Source: Bacillus cereus ATCC 14579
Lineage (GTDB): Bacteria; Bacillota; Bacilli; Bacillales; Bacillaceae_G
Length of the DNA stretch: 64,000 nt
Direction of reading: 5' to 3'
NCBI RefSeq assembly: GCF_000007825.1
Contig: NC_004722.1
Location: forward strand, 3,326,501 to 3,390,500
Position 1 is the stretch's first letter. Each line of letters begins with the position of its first letter. Positions 1 to 9,099 of the stretch are shown piece after piece. Both the position numbers and the translations under genes were made by a program. Under the pieces are notes generated by a model, which saw nothing but the letters and a program-made list of their open reading frames with translations, did no database searches and was not told the DNA's origin.

Positions 1-36
1 CTCATATTACCCTAAAAATAGACGGAGGTACTTCAA

Positions 37-921
37 ATGAAACAAACAATTTTAGGAGCTATATGCTTATCACTAGCAGCAAGTATATGGGTCGGTATGT
101 ATGTTGTTAGCAAATACGTACTCGATTTCATTCCACCACTAACACTCGTTTGGCTACGCTTTATTATCGCTTTTGTTGTTTTATATGGCATTTTGAAACT
201 AGCTGAGAAAAAGCAAAAGAAAAAAGTAACCATTCGCAAAAAAGATTGGCTCCTATTCGCTTGGATTGGATTTATCGGCTATTTCATTTCGATCACATGC
301 CAATTTATCGGAACAAAATTATCCGACGCTCATACAGGCTCGTTAGTTACATCAGCTACACCTGCATTTATGGTTATATTTGCAGCGCTCATTTTGAAAG
401 AAAAACTAACTGCTCGTAGACTTTTATCTACTATAATAGCGACAATCGGTGTCATTATCGTAATCGGATGGGATATTGAAATTGGCTCCTATTTTATTGG
501 AACAATCATTTTAGTTGGAGCCGCTATTACGTGGGCTTTACTATCTATTTATGTAAAAATCGCTTCAATCCAATTTTCATCCTTAGTTATTACAACGTAC
601 GCAATTTTCTTTTCACTCTTTTTTATTACACCTTTTATGATATGGGAGCTACAAGCGGCCTCTATCGGAACAGTAAATACGTACGTAATATTAGGCGTAT
701 TATACTTAGGAATCGTCTCAACAGCAGGTGCCTTTTTCCTTTGGAATAAAGGATTAAAATTACTGGATGCAAGCATAGGTTCCTTATTTTTCTTCTTCCA
801 ACCTATCGTTGGATCATTACTTGGTTGGCTCTTATTAAATGAAACATTAAATAGTAACTTTTTTATTGGTGGTATTCTTATTATATGTAGCGTTTTAATT
901 ACTACTTTTGAAAAGAAATAA
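37..921 (+). CDS. EamA/DMT-superfamily transporter
   Basis: Probable inner-membrane metabolite or drug exporter. The 294-residue protein has about ten hydrophobic segments in two EamA-like halves, the usual size for this family. An N-terminal segment with WVGMYVVSKYVLD and an internal repeat around FIGTIILVGAAITWALLS support the two-domain reading. The start is set by GGAGGT at 21-26, ten bases before ATG. It is alone on the plus strand and converges on the next gene. The substrate cannot be told from sequence. Confidence 0.88.
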   Translation: MKQTILGAICLSLAASIWVGMYVVSKYVLDFIPPLTLVWLRFIIAFVVLYGILKLAEKKQKKKVTIRKKDWLLFAWIGFIGYFISITCQFIGTKLSDAHTGSLVTSATPAFMVIFAALILKEKLTARRLLSTIIATIGVIIVIGWDIEIGSYFIGTIILVGAAITWALLSIYVKIASIQFSSLVITTYAIFFSLFFITPFMIWELQAASIGTVNTYVILGVLYLGIVSTAGAFFLWNKGLKLLDASIGSLFFFFQPIVGSLLGWLLLNETLNSNFFIGGILIICSVLITTFEKK

Positions 922-925
922 AAAG

Positions 926-952
926 CAGGCAGAGATTCTTAGTCTCTGCCTG
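926..952. terminator. Hairpin between convergent genes
   Basis: Perfect 10-bp arms CAGGCAGAGA (926-935) and TCTCTGCCTG (943-952). Read on the minus strand the hairpin is followed by a T-rich stretch, so it should stop the minus-strand gene. It overlaps that gene's stop codon (939-941). Confidence 0.75.
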
Positions 953-1475
953 TTCGCATTATTGGATCTTGGTCGTGAAAACCAATACAAATCGGTATAT
1001 TATTTTGCACTTCACTACGTACACTTATAAAACTACACAGCGTTTTAGCAATTAAATATAAAGTGATACCGATTGCTTTTTCACTTGTGTCAAAGCCATT
1101 TTCATTATACATATCCGCTAATTCTACAGACTCCGGTCCCTCAACATCATATGTCCATTCAGAAGCCCAATCATCATCCTCTTCTTCAAGTGGAGCATAC
1201 TCCTCACAAATATAAAACTGACTAGTCCACTCGTTATCAAGGTCATACTCAAAATAAATCGCTTTTGCTTCTTCATTAGTAGCCATTTCTACAGCTGCAT
1301 CCAAACCTACTCGAATATTTACCTTATATGACTCTACATCAATTACTTTAATTCGTTCTGCATATTCTGTAGACGCCAACATGCAACAAATATCATAATA
1401 CTTCGCTTCTATTTGCTCTACTGCTAACGAAAAGACATCCTCTTGCATCTCTTCTAAATACTGAAATATATCCAC
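939..1475 (-). CDS. Acidic hypothetical protein
   Basis: A 178-residue soluble, strongly acidic protein with an EEEDDD stretch near residue 100. I do not recognise a family. It has no signal peptide or membrane segment. It ends inside the hairpin shared with the upstream transporter gene and begins about 20 bp downstream of the pentapeptide-repeat gene's stop, so the two are probably co-transcribed on the minus strand. Confidence 0.7.
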   Translation of the reverse strand: MDIFQYLEEMQEDVFSLAVEQIEAKYYDICCMLASTEYAERIKVIDVESYKVNIRVGLDAAVEMATNEEAKAIYFEYDLDNEWTSQFYICEEYAPLEEEDDDWASEWTYDVEGPESVELADMYNENGFDTSEKAIGITLYLIAKTLCSFISVRSEVQNNIPICIGFHDQDPIMRTGRD

Positions 1476-1494
1476 ACTAAATACTCCTCACTCT

Positions 1495-2316
1495 TTACGC
1501 ACTCCAATGCGATGGACGAGACAATAATTTCGGTAATTTCGTATGTTTGTCCCCTCTAGCAGCATTAACTTGAACTTGCGTCAGAAAAATACTATTAGTA
1601 AAATCAGCCCCGCGAATATCTGCATCTCGCAAATCTGCTCCGATGAGATCTGCTCCTCTTAAATCTGCACCATTTAAGTTAGCCGCAATTAAGTAAGCTC
1701 CTCTTAAATTTGCACCTTGTAAATTTTTCTTTTTCAGATTCGCTCCCATAAGGTCTGCTCCGCGGTGAATAATTCGTTTCTTACGCGCAGTATTCATTTC
1801 CTTCCATACTAATTCGCTCGTTTCTAAAAGAAGAATGTTCACCTCTGCCCTATGCATTGGAACATTTATTTTCATTAGCTCATCTGGATTTAAATTCGAA
1901 AGTCGCTCTGTCTCCTCAATTGCGGTCTCCAGCTCTTTATGAATTGGCTGTGTTGCCTTTAAAAGAATCGCTTCATTCAAATACCAAAGCATTTCATGAA
2001 GTTGATGCATAACCGGAAAAGCATCGTACATTTTTCTTGCATGCTTTGCATCTTTCCTCCAATCAATCCCTTTAAACGTACCCTGAGAAATCTTCTGCCC
2101 AGCACCGAAACACTCAAATACTGTACAACCTTTATAACCTTTTCCTCTAAGATTTTTATGTATACTACATTTAAAATCTGATTGTAAGTTGGAACATGGT
2201 TTACCACCATCTTTATTCACTGCAAAATCTACCGATGCTGCAAACGGTAATGCAACGCAACATAGACCGAAACATTTTTCGCAGTTTGCTTTTAAATGAT
2301 CGTTATGATTAGTCAA
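1495..2316 (-). CDS. Pentapeptide-repeat protein with N-terminal Cys cluster
   Basis: A 273-residue protein of two parts. The first about 75 residues hold a Cys-rich module (CEKCFGLCC, then CSNL, CSIH, CTVFEC) like the YkgJ-type zinc/iron-chelating domain. Residues about 185-250 are A(D/N)LxG pentapeptide repeats (GADLMGANL, GANLRGAYL, GADLRGADLIGADLRDA), which fold as a right-handed beta helix. Length and layout resemble B. subtilis YybG. The biological role is unknown. Confidence 0.85.
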   Translation of the reverse strand: MTNHNDHLKANCEKCFGLCCVALPFAASVDFAVNKDGGKPCSNLQSDFKCSIHKNLRGKGYKGCTVFECFGAGQKISQGTFKGIDWRKDAKHARKMYDAFPVMHQLHEMLWYLNEAILLKATQPIHKELETAIEETERLSNLNPDELMKINVPMHRAEVNILLLETSELVWKEMNTARKKRIIHRGADLMGANLKKKNLQGANLRGAYLIAANLNGADLRGADLIGADLRDADIRGADFTNSIFLTQVQVNAARGDKHTKLPKLLSRPSHWSA

Positions 2317-2512
2317 AATCTATACCCCCTGTTGTCTTTTGACTATTTCATAATATTCCAACTGTAATAAATAATCAATTTTAAAATAAACCAGCATCTT
2401 TCGTTTCAATTCATAAATTTATCATTCGATTTCCTTTCAATTGAAAAGGACTATTTCTATTTAATGAATTATAATTAAATTATAAATTTTCTAACTAAAA
2501 AGGAGACTTATT

Positions 2513-2689
2513 ATGGCACTAGAAATGAAAACAAACTGTCAAATTTGCGATCAATCGCTCGAACAAGATTCTGAAGCATACATTTGTGTATATGAATGTA
2601 CATTTTGCGCACCATGTACAGAAGAAAGACATAACGTTTGTCCAAACTGCGGCGGCGAATTAGTACGTAGGCCGAAAAAGAAACAATAA
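2513..2689 (+). CDS. DUF1272-type small zinc-ribbon protein
   Basis: A 58-residue ORF too short for most ORF callers. It has CQIC, then CVYECTFCAPC, then CPNCGG: paired cysteines typical of the DUF1272 family of small zinc-binding proteins. A good AAGGAGA site lies at 2500-2506, and a strong terminator starts immediately after the stop. It is divergent from the pentapeptide-repeat gene. The function is unknown. Confidence 0.85.
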   Translation: MALEMKTNCQICDQSLEQDSEAYICVYECTFCAPCTEERHNVCPNCGGELVRRPKKKQ

Positions 2690-2716
2690 AAAGCAAAGCG
2701 ATATCGCTTTGCTTTT
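2690..2716. terminator. Bidirectional intrinsic terminator
   Basis: A near-perfect palindrome built on AAAGCAAAGCGAT with A runs on one side and T runs on the other, between convergent genes. The same stem sequence is used again at 49921-49950. Confidence 0.9.
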
Positions 2717-2732
2717 GTTTAGGCATCTGAAA

Positions 2733-3800
2733 TTATATATTTAAAAACTTCACACAAACAGGCTCTGGCACAACAACATCAGATTGTAAAAGTGTTAACT
2801 TACCTGTAGATTCATCTCTTGAAAATAACACAAGATTATGTGACTTTTCATTTGTAGCAACAAGGAACTTTTCAGTAGGATCTAATACAAAGTCTCTTGG
2901 CCAATTTCCTTCTGTAGATGTATGTTCAACAAATGTAAGCTGACCTGAATTTTGATCTACGCTATAAACAGCGATACTATTATGACCACGATTACCTGCA
3001 TATACAAAACAGCCGTCAGAAGAAATATGAATCGCACTTCCTTGATTATTTTCATCAAACTCTTCTGGAACAGTAGAAATATACTGTAGTTCTGTAAAGG
3101 ATCCTTCTGTAGGATTATATGTTAACACAATAACCTCTGAACTAAGCTCCGTCATTACATACGCATACTTTCCATTCGGATGAAAAGTAATATGTCTTGG
3201 ACCACTTCCTGGATTTACAGATAAACGATTCACTTCTGTTAATATACTATCTTTTACTTCATACGTAATTATTTTATCTATCCCTAAATCAACGCCCACT
3301 ACATATTTTTCATCAGGAGTATATCCCGCGTAATGTGCATGTGGTTTTTCTTGTCTTTCTTTATTCGGACCTGAACCTTCATGTGTCATAATAGATGCAG
3401 CAGGATTTACAGTTCCATTTTCTTCATTTACTTCAAAAGACTCAATCGTTCCTTTATGGTAATTTGCTGTAACTACTGTATGATTTCCACTATCAACACT
3501 AATATGACAAGGAGAAGCCCCTTCTACTACTTGTCTATTTTTCGCTTTTAGTTCTCCAGTATGACTATCCATGGAATATGCAGCTACACCGCCAGATTCG
3601 CCTTCCTTAACAACGGAATAGAGATATTCATTATTTCGATTAATCGTTACATATGTAGGGTTATCCAACTTAGCGGCAAGTGTTACATTACTAATTTTTT
3701 TTGCTTCCGTTTCTAAAGTAAACTTATATATTCCTTCACTATTTTCTTTCGTGTATGTTCCAACATATCCGATAAACTCTTTGTTATTCTTCATTTTCAT
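2733..3800 (-). CDS. pgl: 6-phosphogluconolactonase, seven-bladed propeller type
   Basis: Hydrolyses 6-phosphogluconolactone to 6-phosphogluconate. The 355-residue protein matches the YbhE/YkgB lactonase family: N-terminal GYVGTYT, repeated blade motifs such as SPCHISVD and GPRHITFHPNGKYAYV, and GNWPRDFVLDPTEKFLVA near the C terminus. It follows gntK at the end of the minus-strand gluconate/pentose phosphate block and fills the step between Zwf and Gnd encoded upstream. The start follows a GAGAGGG site; a second in-frame ATG two codons later is also possible. Confidence 0.88.
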   Translation of the reverse strand: MKMKNNKEFIGYVGTYTKENSEGIYKFTLETEAKKISNVTLAAKLDNPTYVTINRNNEYLYSVVKEGESGGVAAYSMDSHTGELKAKNRQVVEGASPCHISVDSGNHTVVTANYHKGTIESFEVNEENGTVNPAASIMTHEGSGPNKERQEKPHAHYAGYTPDEKYVVGVDLGIDKIITYEVKDSILTEVNRLSVNPGSGPRHITFHPNGKYAYVMTELSSEVIVLTYNPTEGSFTELQYISTVPEEFDENNQGSAIHISSDGCFVYAGNRGHNSIAVYSVDQNSGQLTFVEHTSTEGNWPRDFVLDPTEKFLVATNEKSHNLVLFSRDESTGKLTLLQSDVVVPEPVCVKFLNI

Positions 3801-3920
3801 AACCCTCTCTCCCTATATTTTTCATTCATCATACTTCTTAAAATATTTTATGTTGAAAGACCATCCTAAAAAATCGGAGTACCTCTTTATACGTTACCAT
3901 ATTTTCTTGGTAACTAGCTT

Positions 3921-5462
3921 TTAAACCCACTTTTTTTGGTACGCTGCTATACTTTCATATTCTTCTTCCAATTGACGAGACAGACGAATATAGATTGGTG
4001 TTAAATCTTTATATTTTTCCACACTTTCCATGTTTGGTTCATGATGGAAATTCGCACCTACCATTTCAGAAACTACATGCAACGTATCTACTTCACCTAA
4101 ACTATATAAACCGAGGATTGCAGCTCCTAAGCAAGAGCTTTCAAAACTTTCCGGAACATATACGTCTTGATGGAAAATATCTGCCATCATCTGTCTCCAA
4201 AGTTCCGATCTTGCAAAACCACCTGTCGCTTGAATTTTTTTCGGTTCACCAATTAGCTCTTTTAAAGCAAGAAGAACGGTGTATAAATTATAAATTACTC
4301 CTTCTAAAACAGCACGGATCAGATGTTCTTTCTTATGATGCAATCCAAGTCCAAAGAAAGATCCTCGCGCATTTGCATTCCATAAAGGAGCTCTTTCTCC
4401 TGCTAAATACGGGTGAAATAATAAACCGTCGGACCCCGGACTCACTTTTGCTGCTATTTCAGTAAGCACTTCATATGGATCTTTCCCTAAACGCTTCGCA
4501 AGCTCAATCTCTGAAGTACCCAATTGGTCACGAGCCCATCTGAAAATCATACCACCGTTATTAACTGGTCCACCAATTACCCAATGGTCTTCAGTTAAGG
4601 CGTAACAAAAAATTCTACCTTTTGGATCTGTTACAGGACGATTTGTTACAGCACGTATCGCACCGCTTGTACCAATTGTCACAGCAACAACACCAGGATC
4701 AATTGCATTTACACCTAAATTGGATAGGACTCCATCACTCGCTCCTACTACAAAAGGCGTAGAAACAAGTACATTCATCTCTTTGGCAAGCTCTTCATCT
4801 AATCCGGTTAAACTGTGCGTTGTTGGAACGAGTTTAGAAAGCTTGTCATCTGTAATTCCCGCAACATGTAAAGCCTCTTCATCCCATTTTAAAGATTTCA
4901 AATTAAACATCCCTGTTGCTGATGCTATAGAATAATCAATTACATAATCCTTATATAACTTATAAAAAACATACTCTTTAATAGAAATAAATTTATAACT
5001 TTTTGCGAACAATTCTGCCTGTTCATTCTGTAACCAAACTAATTTCGAAAGTGGCGACATCGGATGAATTGGTGTCCCAGTACGCAAATAAATTTCATGA
5101 CCATTCATATCATTCTTTATTTTCTCTGCCCAGCTTACACTTCTATTATCTGCCCAAGTGATACATCTCGTTAACGGTTTTCCCTTCTCATCTACAGCAA
5201 TGATACTATGCATTGCCGAACTAAAAGAGACACAAAGAATATCATTCGGCTGTACACTACTTGACTGTACAGTTTCTTTAATCGTATTTATTACTGCACG
5301 AAAAATTTCTTCTGGGTCTTGTTCTGCTATTTCAGGTGTAGGAGAATATAAAGGATATTCAATTCCATGACTTGCAATAACAGACCCATCAGTAGAAAAT
5401 AGAACCGATTTTGTACTAGTTGTCCCAATGTCTACACCAATCATATATTTTGTGCTCACCAT
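3921..5462 (-). CDS. gntK: Gluconokinase, FGGY family
   Basis: Phosphorylates gluconate to 6-phosphogluconate. The 513-residue FGGY kinase has the N-terminal ATP-site motif GVDIGTTSTKSV, GGPVNNGGMIFRW in the middle, and the C-terminal signature region GGFARSELWRQMMAD. The length fits GntK. It starts after TTAGGAGG. It lies 130 bp downstream of the gluconate permease, and that pairing makes gluconate the likely substrate rather than xylulose or glycerol. Confidence 0.9.
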   Translation of the reverse strand: MVSTKYMIGVDIGTTSTKSVLFSTDGSVIASHGIEYPLYSPTPEIAEQDPEEIFRAVINTIKETVQSSSVQPNDILCVSFSSAMHSIIAVDEKGKPLTRCITWADNRSVSWAEKIKNDMNGHEIYLRTGTPIHPMSPLSKLVWLQNEQAELFAKSYKFISIKEYVFYKLYKDYVIDYSIASATGMFNLKSLKWDEEALHVAGITDDKLSKLVPTTHSLTGLDEELAKEMNVLVSTPFVVGASDGVLSNLGVNAIDPGVVAVTIGTSGAIRAVTNRPVTDPKGRIFCYALTEDHWVIGGPVNNGGMIFRWARDQLGTSEIELAKRLGKDPYEVLTEIAAKVSPGSDGLLFHPYLAGERAPLWNANARGSFFGLGLHHKKEHLIRAVLEGVIYNLYTVLLALKELIGEPKKIQATGGFARSELWRQMMADIFHQDVYVPESFESSCLGAAILGLYSLGEVDTLHVVSEMVGANFHHEPNMESVEKYKDLTPIYIRLSRQLEEEYESIAAYQKKWV

Positions 5463-5592
5463 TTCTTCCTCCTAACAAAAATCCCTACAGTATCCTAATC
5501 ATATAAGAACCATAAAAATATATTTATTTTATCTGTTCATAACGTTATGTGCTAAAGTTGTCTCTCTTAATTGATATAAAAATATCCTTATT

Positions 5593-6918
5593 TTAAACAA
5601 ACATATCAAGTAGTAAAACTCCTCCAAAAGCGATAAATGAAAGTAACGTTTCTAATACCGTCCATGTTTTAAATGTTTCTTTCACTGTTAAACCTAAGTA
5701 TTCTTTTACCATCCAGAACCCAGCATCGTTTACGTGTGAAAACATTAATGCTCCTGCACCTGTTGCAATGACGAGCAACTCTAAATTCACACCTGTCGTA
5801 TTTTCAATGATTGGTGAAACGATGCCTGCTGCTGTTGTTAAAGCGACTGTCGCTGACCCTGTCGCAATTCGAATTAGTCCTGCTACTATAAATGCTAATA
5901 CAATTGGAGATAGAGCTAAATGCTCAGACATTTGAGCAATAGCATTGCCTACACCACTATCGATAAGAATTTGCTTAAATCCCCCGCCGGCACCAATAAT
6001 CGCAACAATTGAACCGATTGGTAATAAGCTATCTTCTGTTACCTTCTTAATAGCCTTTTTATCGATACCTTGGCGAAATCCAAGAAAATAAAACGCTGCA
6101 AAACATGCAATCAATAACGCAATGATAGGACTACCGATTAATGTGATAATCTTCATCAAAGTAGTAGAAAGTGGAACATAAGGAGCCGCTGCAGCTAAAA
6201 CCATTAACATAACTGGTAACAATATGACTAAAAATGAAACTCCTATTCCTGGTAATTTCGTTGATTTTGTATTTACACGAATCAATTCTGGCTCATTTTC
6301 AGGAATTACACGTTTGTGAATCCATTTAGCGAATATAGGACCTGCAATAATCGCTGCAAAAAATGTAATAATGAGTGAATACAATAGTACCTTCCCAAGG
6401 TTCGCTTTATAAATACCAATTGCAACGATTGCCCCTGGATGCGGAGGAACTAGGCCATGTACGACAGATAGCCCAGCAATTGCTGGTAACGCTATCAATA
6501 AAATATTTTGTTTCGTAGTTTTATGAATTGAAATTACTAACGGCAACAATATTAAAATACCTACTTCAAAAAACACCGGAATTCCAATAATAAAACCTGC
6601 AATTAACATAGCCCACGGTAAGTTTTTTATCCCAAAGGATTTAATAAAGAACTCTGCCACTTGCATTCCAGCACCTGACTCTGCCATCATTTTCCCTAAA
6701 ATTGTACCTAAAACTAAAATACCTACTAAATGCCCGAGAACACTCCCAACTCCCGTTTCATAAGCACTCACTATTTTATCCATTGGCATTCCAGACATAA
6801 TTGCTAAAAACAAACTTGCAACCGTTAAACTAATAAACGCATGCCATCTCCACCACGAAACCCCTAAAATAACAATTACAATTGATAATAATGTAATCAT
6901 TAAAAGGTACATATTCAT
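5593..6918 (-). CDS. gntP: Gluconate permease, GntP family
   Basis: Membrane symporter bringing gluconate into the cell. The 441-residue protein has about 12-14 hydrophobic segments and conserved GntP-family stretches (GTILGKMMAESGAG, VHGLVPPHPGAIVA, ATGSATVALTTAAG, FSHVNDAGFWMV). It is followed by gluconokinase on the same strand. A cre-like site sits just before its ribosome site, suggesting CcpA control. Confidence 0.93.
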   Translation of the reverse strand: MNMYLLMITLLSIVIVILGVSWWRWHAFISLTVASLFLAIMSGMPMDKIVSAYETGVGSVLGHLVGILVLGTILGKMMAESGAGMQVAEFFIKSFGIKNLPWAMLIAGFIIGIPVFFEVGILILLPLVISIHKTTKQNILLIALPAIAGLSVVHGLVPPHPGAIVAIGIYKANLGKVLLYSLIITFFAAIIAGPIFAKWIHKRVIPENEPELIRVNTKSTKLPGIGVSFLVILLPVMLMVLAAAAPYVPLSTTLMKIITLIGSPIIALLIACFAAFYFLGFRQGIDKKAIKKVTEDSLLPIGSIVAIIGAGGGFKQILIDSGVGNAIAQMSEHLALSPIVLAFIVAGLIRIATGSATVALTTAAGIVSPIIENTTGVNLELLVIATGAGALMFSHVNDAGFWMVKEYLGLTVKETFKTWTVLETLLSFIAFGGVLLLDMFV

Positions 6919-6934
6919 ACTTAATCCCCCTTTA

Positions 6935-6949
6935 TGTAAACCCTTTCAA
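6935..6949 (-). promoter_or_regulatory. Candidate CcpA cre site for gntP
   Basis: On the minus strand it reads TTGAAAGGGTTTACA, one central base away from the common TGAAAGCGTTTACA form. It lies 17 bp upstream of the gntP start, between promoter and ribosome site, where a roadblock would act. Confidence 0.55.
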
Positions 6950-7065
6950 AAATGCTATATAATGAAAAGAACCTATATAGTTCTTACTTGAGTAAAAGAT
7001 AGCTTTACATATTGATATGCACTTAAAAGCATCCTCACATCATAATGATTTATACAAAAAGAATC

Positions 7066-7109
7066 TCCCTTATCAGAGATATACTTTAACTCATCTCTCT
7101 GATAAGGGG
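7066..7109 (-). terminator. Terminator downstream of tal
   Basis: Arms CCCTTATCAGAGAT and ATCTCTCTGATAAGGG with a small bulge, loop of 12. On the minus strand it is followed by GATTCTTTTTG. It would end the zwf-tkt-gnd-tal transcript before gntP. The rest of the 6919-7314 gap shows only the cre site. Confidence 0.7.
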
Positions 7110-7314
7110 ATTTCTCTTTCATAATTATAATGTCATTGTGATAAACGCTTCGCGTAAGCAAATTTTCCTTTTTTAAAAGTGAATGACGCTTTCTTCTCTT
7201 GCTGTTTTCACATAGTAAGACTACAAACTCGGGATCCAGTTTAAACGATGAAGTTACTTAGAATTTGTCCTCTCATGAAAAGCAATTTTCAGCAAGCCCC
7301 TTCACTTTTATACA

Positions 7315-7983
7315 TTATAATTTAGGAGCTTTCGCCCAATCCGCAGCAAACTTCTCAATACCTTGATCTGTTAATGGGTGCATAGCAAGTTGCTCGATTA
7401 CTTTATAAGGGATTGTTGCAATGTGAGCACCTGCCATCGCTACACGAGTTACATGATCTGGATGTCTGACAGAAGCCGCAATAATTTGTGTATCTAATTG
7501 ATGAACATCGAATAATTCAGCAATTTTAGCAACTAATAGTACACCATCTTCAGAAATATCATCTAAGCGTCCTAAAAATGGAGAAACATACGTTGCACCT
7601 GCTCGAGCAGCTAAAAGTGCTTGGTTCACAGTGAAAATAAGTGTAACGTTCGTTTTCACACCTTTTTCAGTAAGATAGCGACAAGCTTCTAATCCTGCTA
7701 GCGTCATTGGAAGTTTTATCGTGACGTTTTTATCGCCACCGTTAATTTTAATTAATTCTTCTGCTTGAGCAATCATTTCTTCAGCTGTAACAGCATCTGG
7801 CGTTACTTCTGCCGAAACAGACTCAACTTTAGGTACTGCCTGACAAATTTCTGCGATACGGTCTTCAAACTTAACGCCCTCTTTTGCTACTAAAGAAGGA
7901 TTCGTTGTAACACCAGCTAAAACTCCAAGTTTATATGCTTTTTTTATGTCCTCAAGATTTGCAGTATCAATAAAAAATCTCAT
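7315..7983 (-). CDS. tal: Transaldolase, short type
   Basis: Transfers a dihydroxyacetone unit in the non-oxidative pentose phosphate pathway. The protein of about 222 residues has the N-terminal FFIDTANLEDIK and the Schiff-base lysine region NVTIKLPMT of the small transaldolase/fructose-6-phosphate aldolase-like class. ATG at 7981-7983, eight bases after GGAGGG, is preferred over the upstream TTG. It is separated from gnd by a shortened bcr1 copy and is probably read through from it. Confidence 0.93.
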   Translation of the reverse strand: MRFFIDTANLEDIKKAYKLGVLAGVTTNPSLVAKEGVKFEDRIAEICQAVPKVESVSAEVTPDAVTAEEMIAQAEELIKINGGDKNVTIKLPMTLAGLEACRYLTEKGVKTNVTLIFTVNQALLAARAGATYVSPFLGRLDDISEDGVLLVAKIAELFDVHQLDTQIIAASVRHPDHVTRVAMAGAHIATIPYKVIEQLAMHPLTDQGIEKFAADWAKAPKL

Positions 7984-8033
7984 GATCAATTCCCTCCAGT
8001 TTTTAAACGTTGATGAGTTACATGTTTAATATG

Positions 8034-8096
8034 CTTATCCCGTAAAAGCCCGATTGATGTGGAATAAAGCCCCTACTTATTAAAGTTTCACTTTAT
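8034..8096 (-). repeat. bcr1-like repeat, internally deleted (copy A)
   Basis: In minus orientation it begins ATAAAGTGAAACTTTAAT and ends GCTTTTACGGGATAAG, lacking the central stem modules of the long form. The outer ATAAA contributes the TAA stop codon of gnd (8093-8095). It lies between gnd and tal. Confidence 0.75.
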
Positions 8097-8986
8097 TTCT
8101 TTTCTACTGCATGTCCGCCAAATTCATTGCGCAGAGCTGCTACAACTTTTCCTGTAAATGTATCATTGTCTAATGAGCGGTAGCGCATTAATAGAGACAT
8201 TGCGATAACAGGAGTTGCTGTTTGAAGGTCTAATGCTGTTTCTACTGTCCATTTTCCTTCACCAGAAGAATGCATAACACCCTTAATTTCATCCAGTTTT
8301 GCATCTTTAGAAAATGCATTTTCTGTTAATTCCATTAACCAAGAACGAATGACTGAACCGTTGTTCCATACTCTTGATACTTTTTCATAATCGTAGTCAA
8401 ATTCACTTTTCTCTAGAATCTCAAATCCTTCACCAATAGCAGCCATCATACCGTATTCAATTCCGTTATGAACCATTTTTAAGAAGTGACCACTACCAGC
8501 TTTTCCAGCATATAAGAATCCATTTTCTACAGCAGTATCGCGGAAGATAGGTTCAACGATGTCCCAAGCTTCTTGATCTCCTCCGATCATGTAACAAGCA
8601 CCATTACGAGCGCCTTCCATTCCACCAGAAGTTCCTGCATCCATAAAGTGAATGCCATCTTCCTTTAATTGCTCATATCGGCGGATAGACTCTTTATAAT
8701 GTGAATTACCAGCTTCAATTAGAATATCTCCTTTTGATAAAAGTGGTGTAACCTCATCAATAACAGAATCAACAACAGCGTGTGGTACCATTACCCAAAG
8801 AATTCTTGGTGATTGTAATGACTGAACAAGTTCACTTAAACTAGATGTACCCGTTGCCCCGTACTCTTTCATTTCTTCTACTGCGCTCGTATTTAAATCA
8901 AATGCTACTACTTCATGTTTATGATCCATTAAATTTTTCCCTAAATTTAATCCCATTTTACCTAACCCAATTAATCCTACTTGCAT
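8093..8986 (-). CDS. gnd: 6-phosphogluconate dehydrogenase, YqeC type
   Basis: Oxidatively decarboxylates 6-phosphogluconate to ribulose 5-phosphate. The protein has about 297 residues, the short form of the family. It has a Rossmann start GLIGLGKMGLNLGKNL, the substrate motif DAGTSGGMEGARNG, and the conserved GKAGSGHFLKMVHNGIEYG block. GGAGG nine bases before ATG 8984-8986 sets the start. The stop codon lies inside the flank of a bcr1 repeat. Confidence 0.92.
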   Translation of the reverse strand: MQVGLIGLGKMGLNLGKNLMDHKHEVVAFDLNTSAVEEMKEYGATGTSSLSELVQSLQSPRILWVMVPHAVVDSVIDEVTPLLSKGDILIEAGNSHYKESIRRYEQLKEDGIHFMDAGTSGGMEGARNGACYMIGGDQEAWDIVEPIFRDTAVENGFLYAGKAGSGHFLKMVHNGIEYGMMAAIGEGFEILEKSEFDYDYEKVSRVWNNGSVIRSWLMELTENAFSKDAKLDEIKGVMHSSGEGKWTVETALDLQTATPVIAMSLLMRYRSLDNDTFTGKVVAALRNEFGGHAVEKK

Positions 8987-9041
8987 AATATAATTCCTCC
9001 TCAAATCATCTTTTATTAAAAATCCATATCACTACAATCTG

Positions 9042-9088
9042 GAATACCTTTCAGCACTGAAATGTTAGTATGTACAAGAAAGGTATTC
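9042..9088. repeat. Inverted repeat between tkt and gnd
   Basis: Perfect 11-bp arms GAATACCTTTC (9042-9052) and GAAAGGTATTC (9078-9088) with a 25-base loop and no T run. It could be an mRNA-processing or attenuation hairpin between operon genes. Confidence 0.5.
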
Positions 9089-9099
9089 ACAGTCATAGC

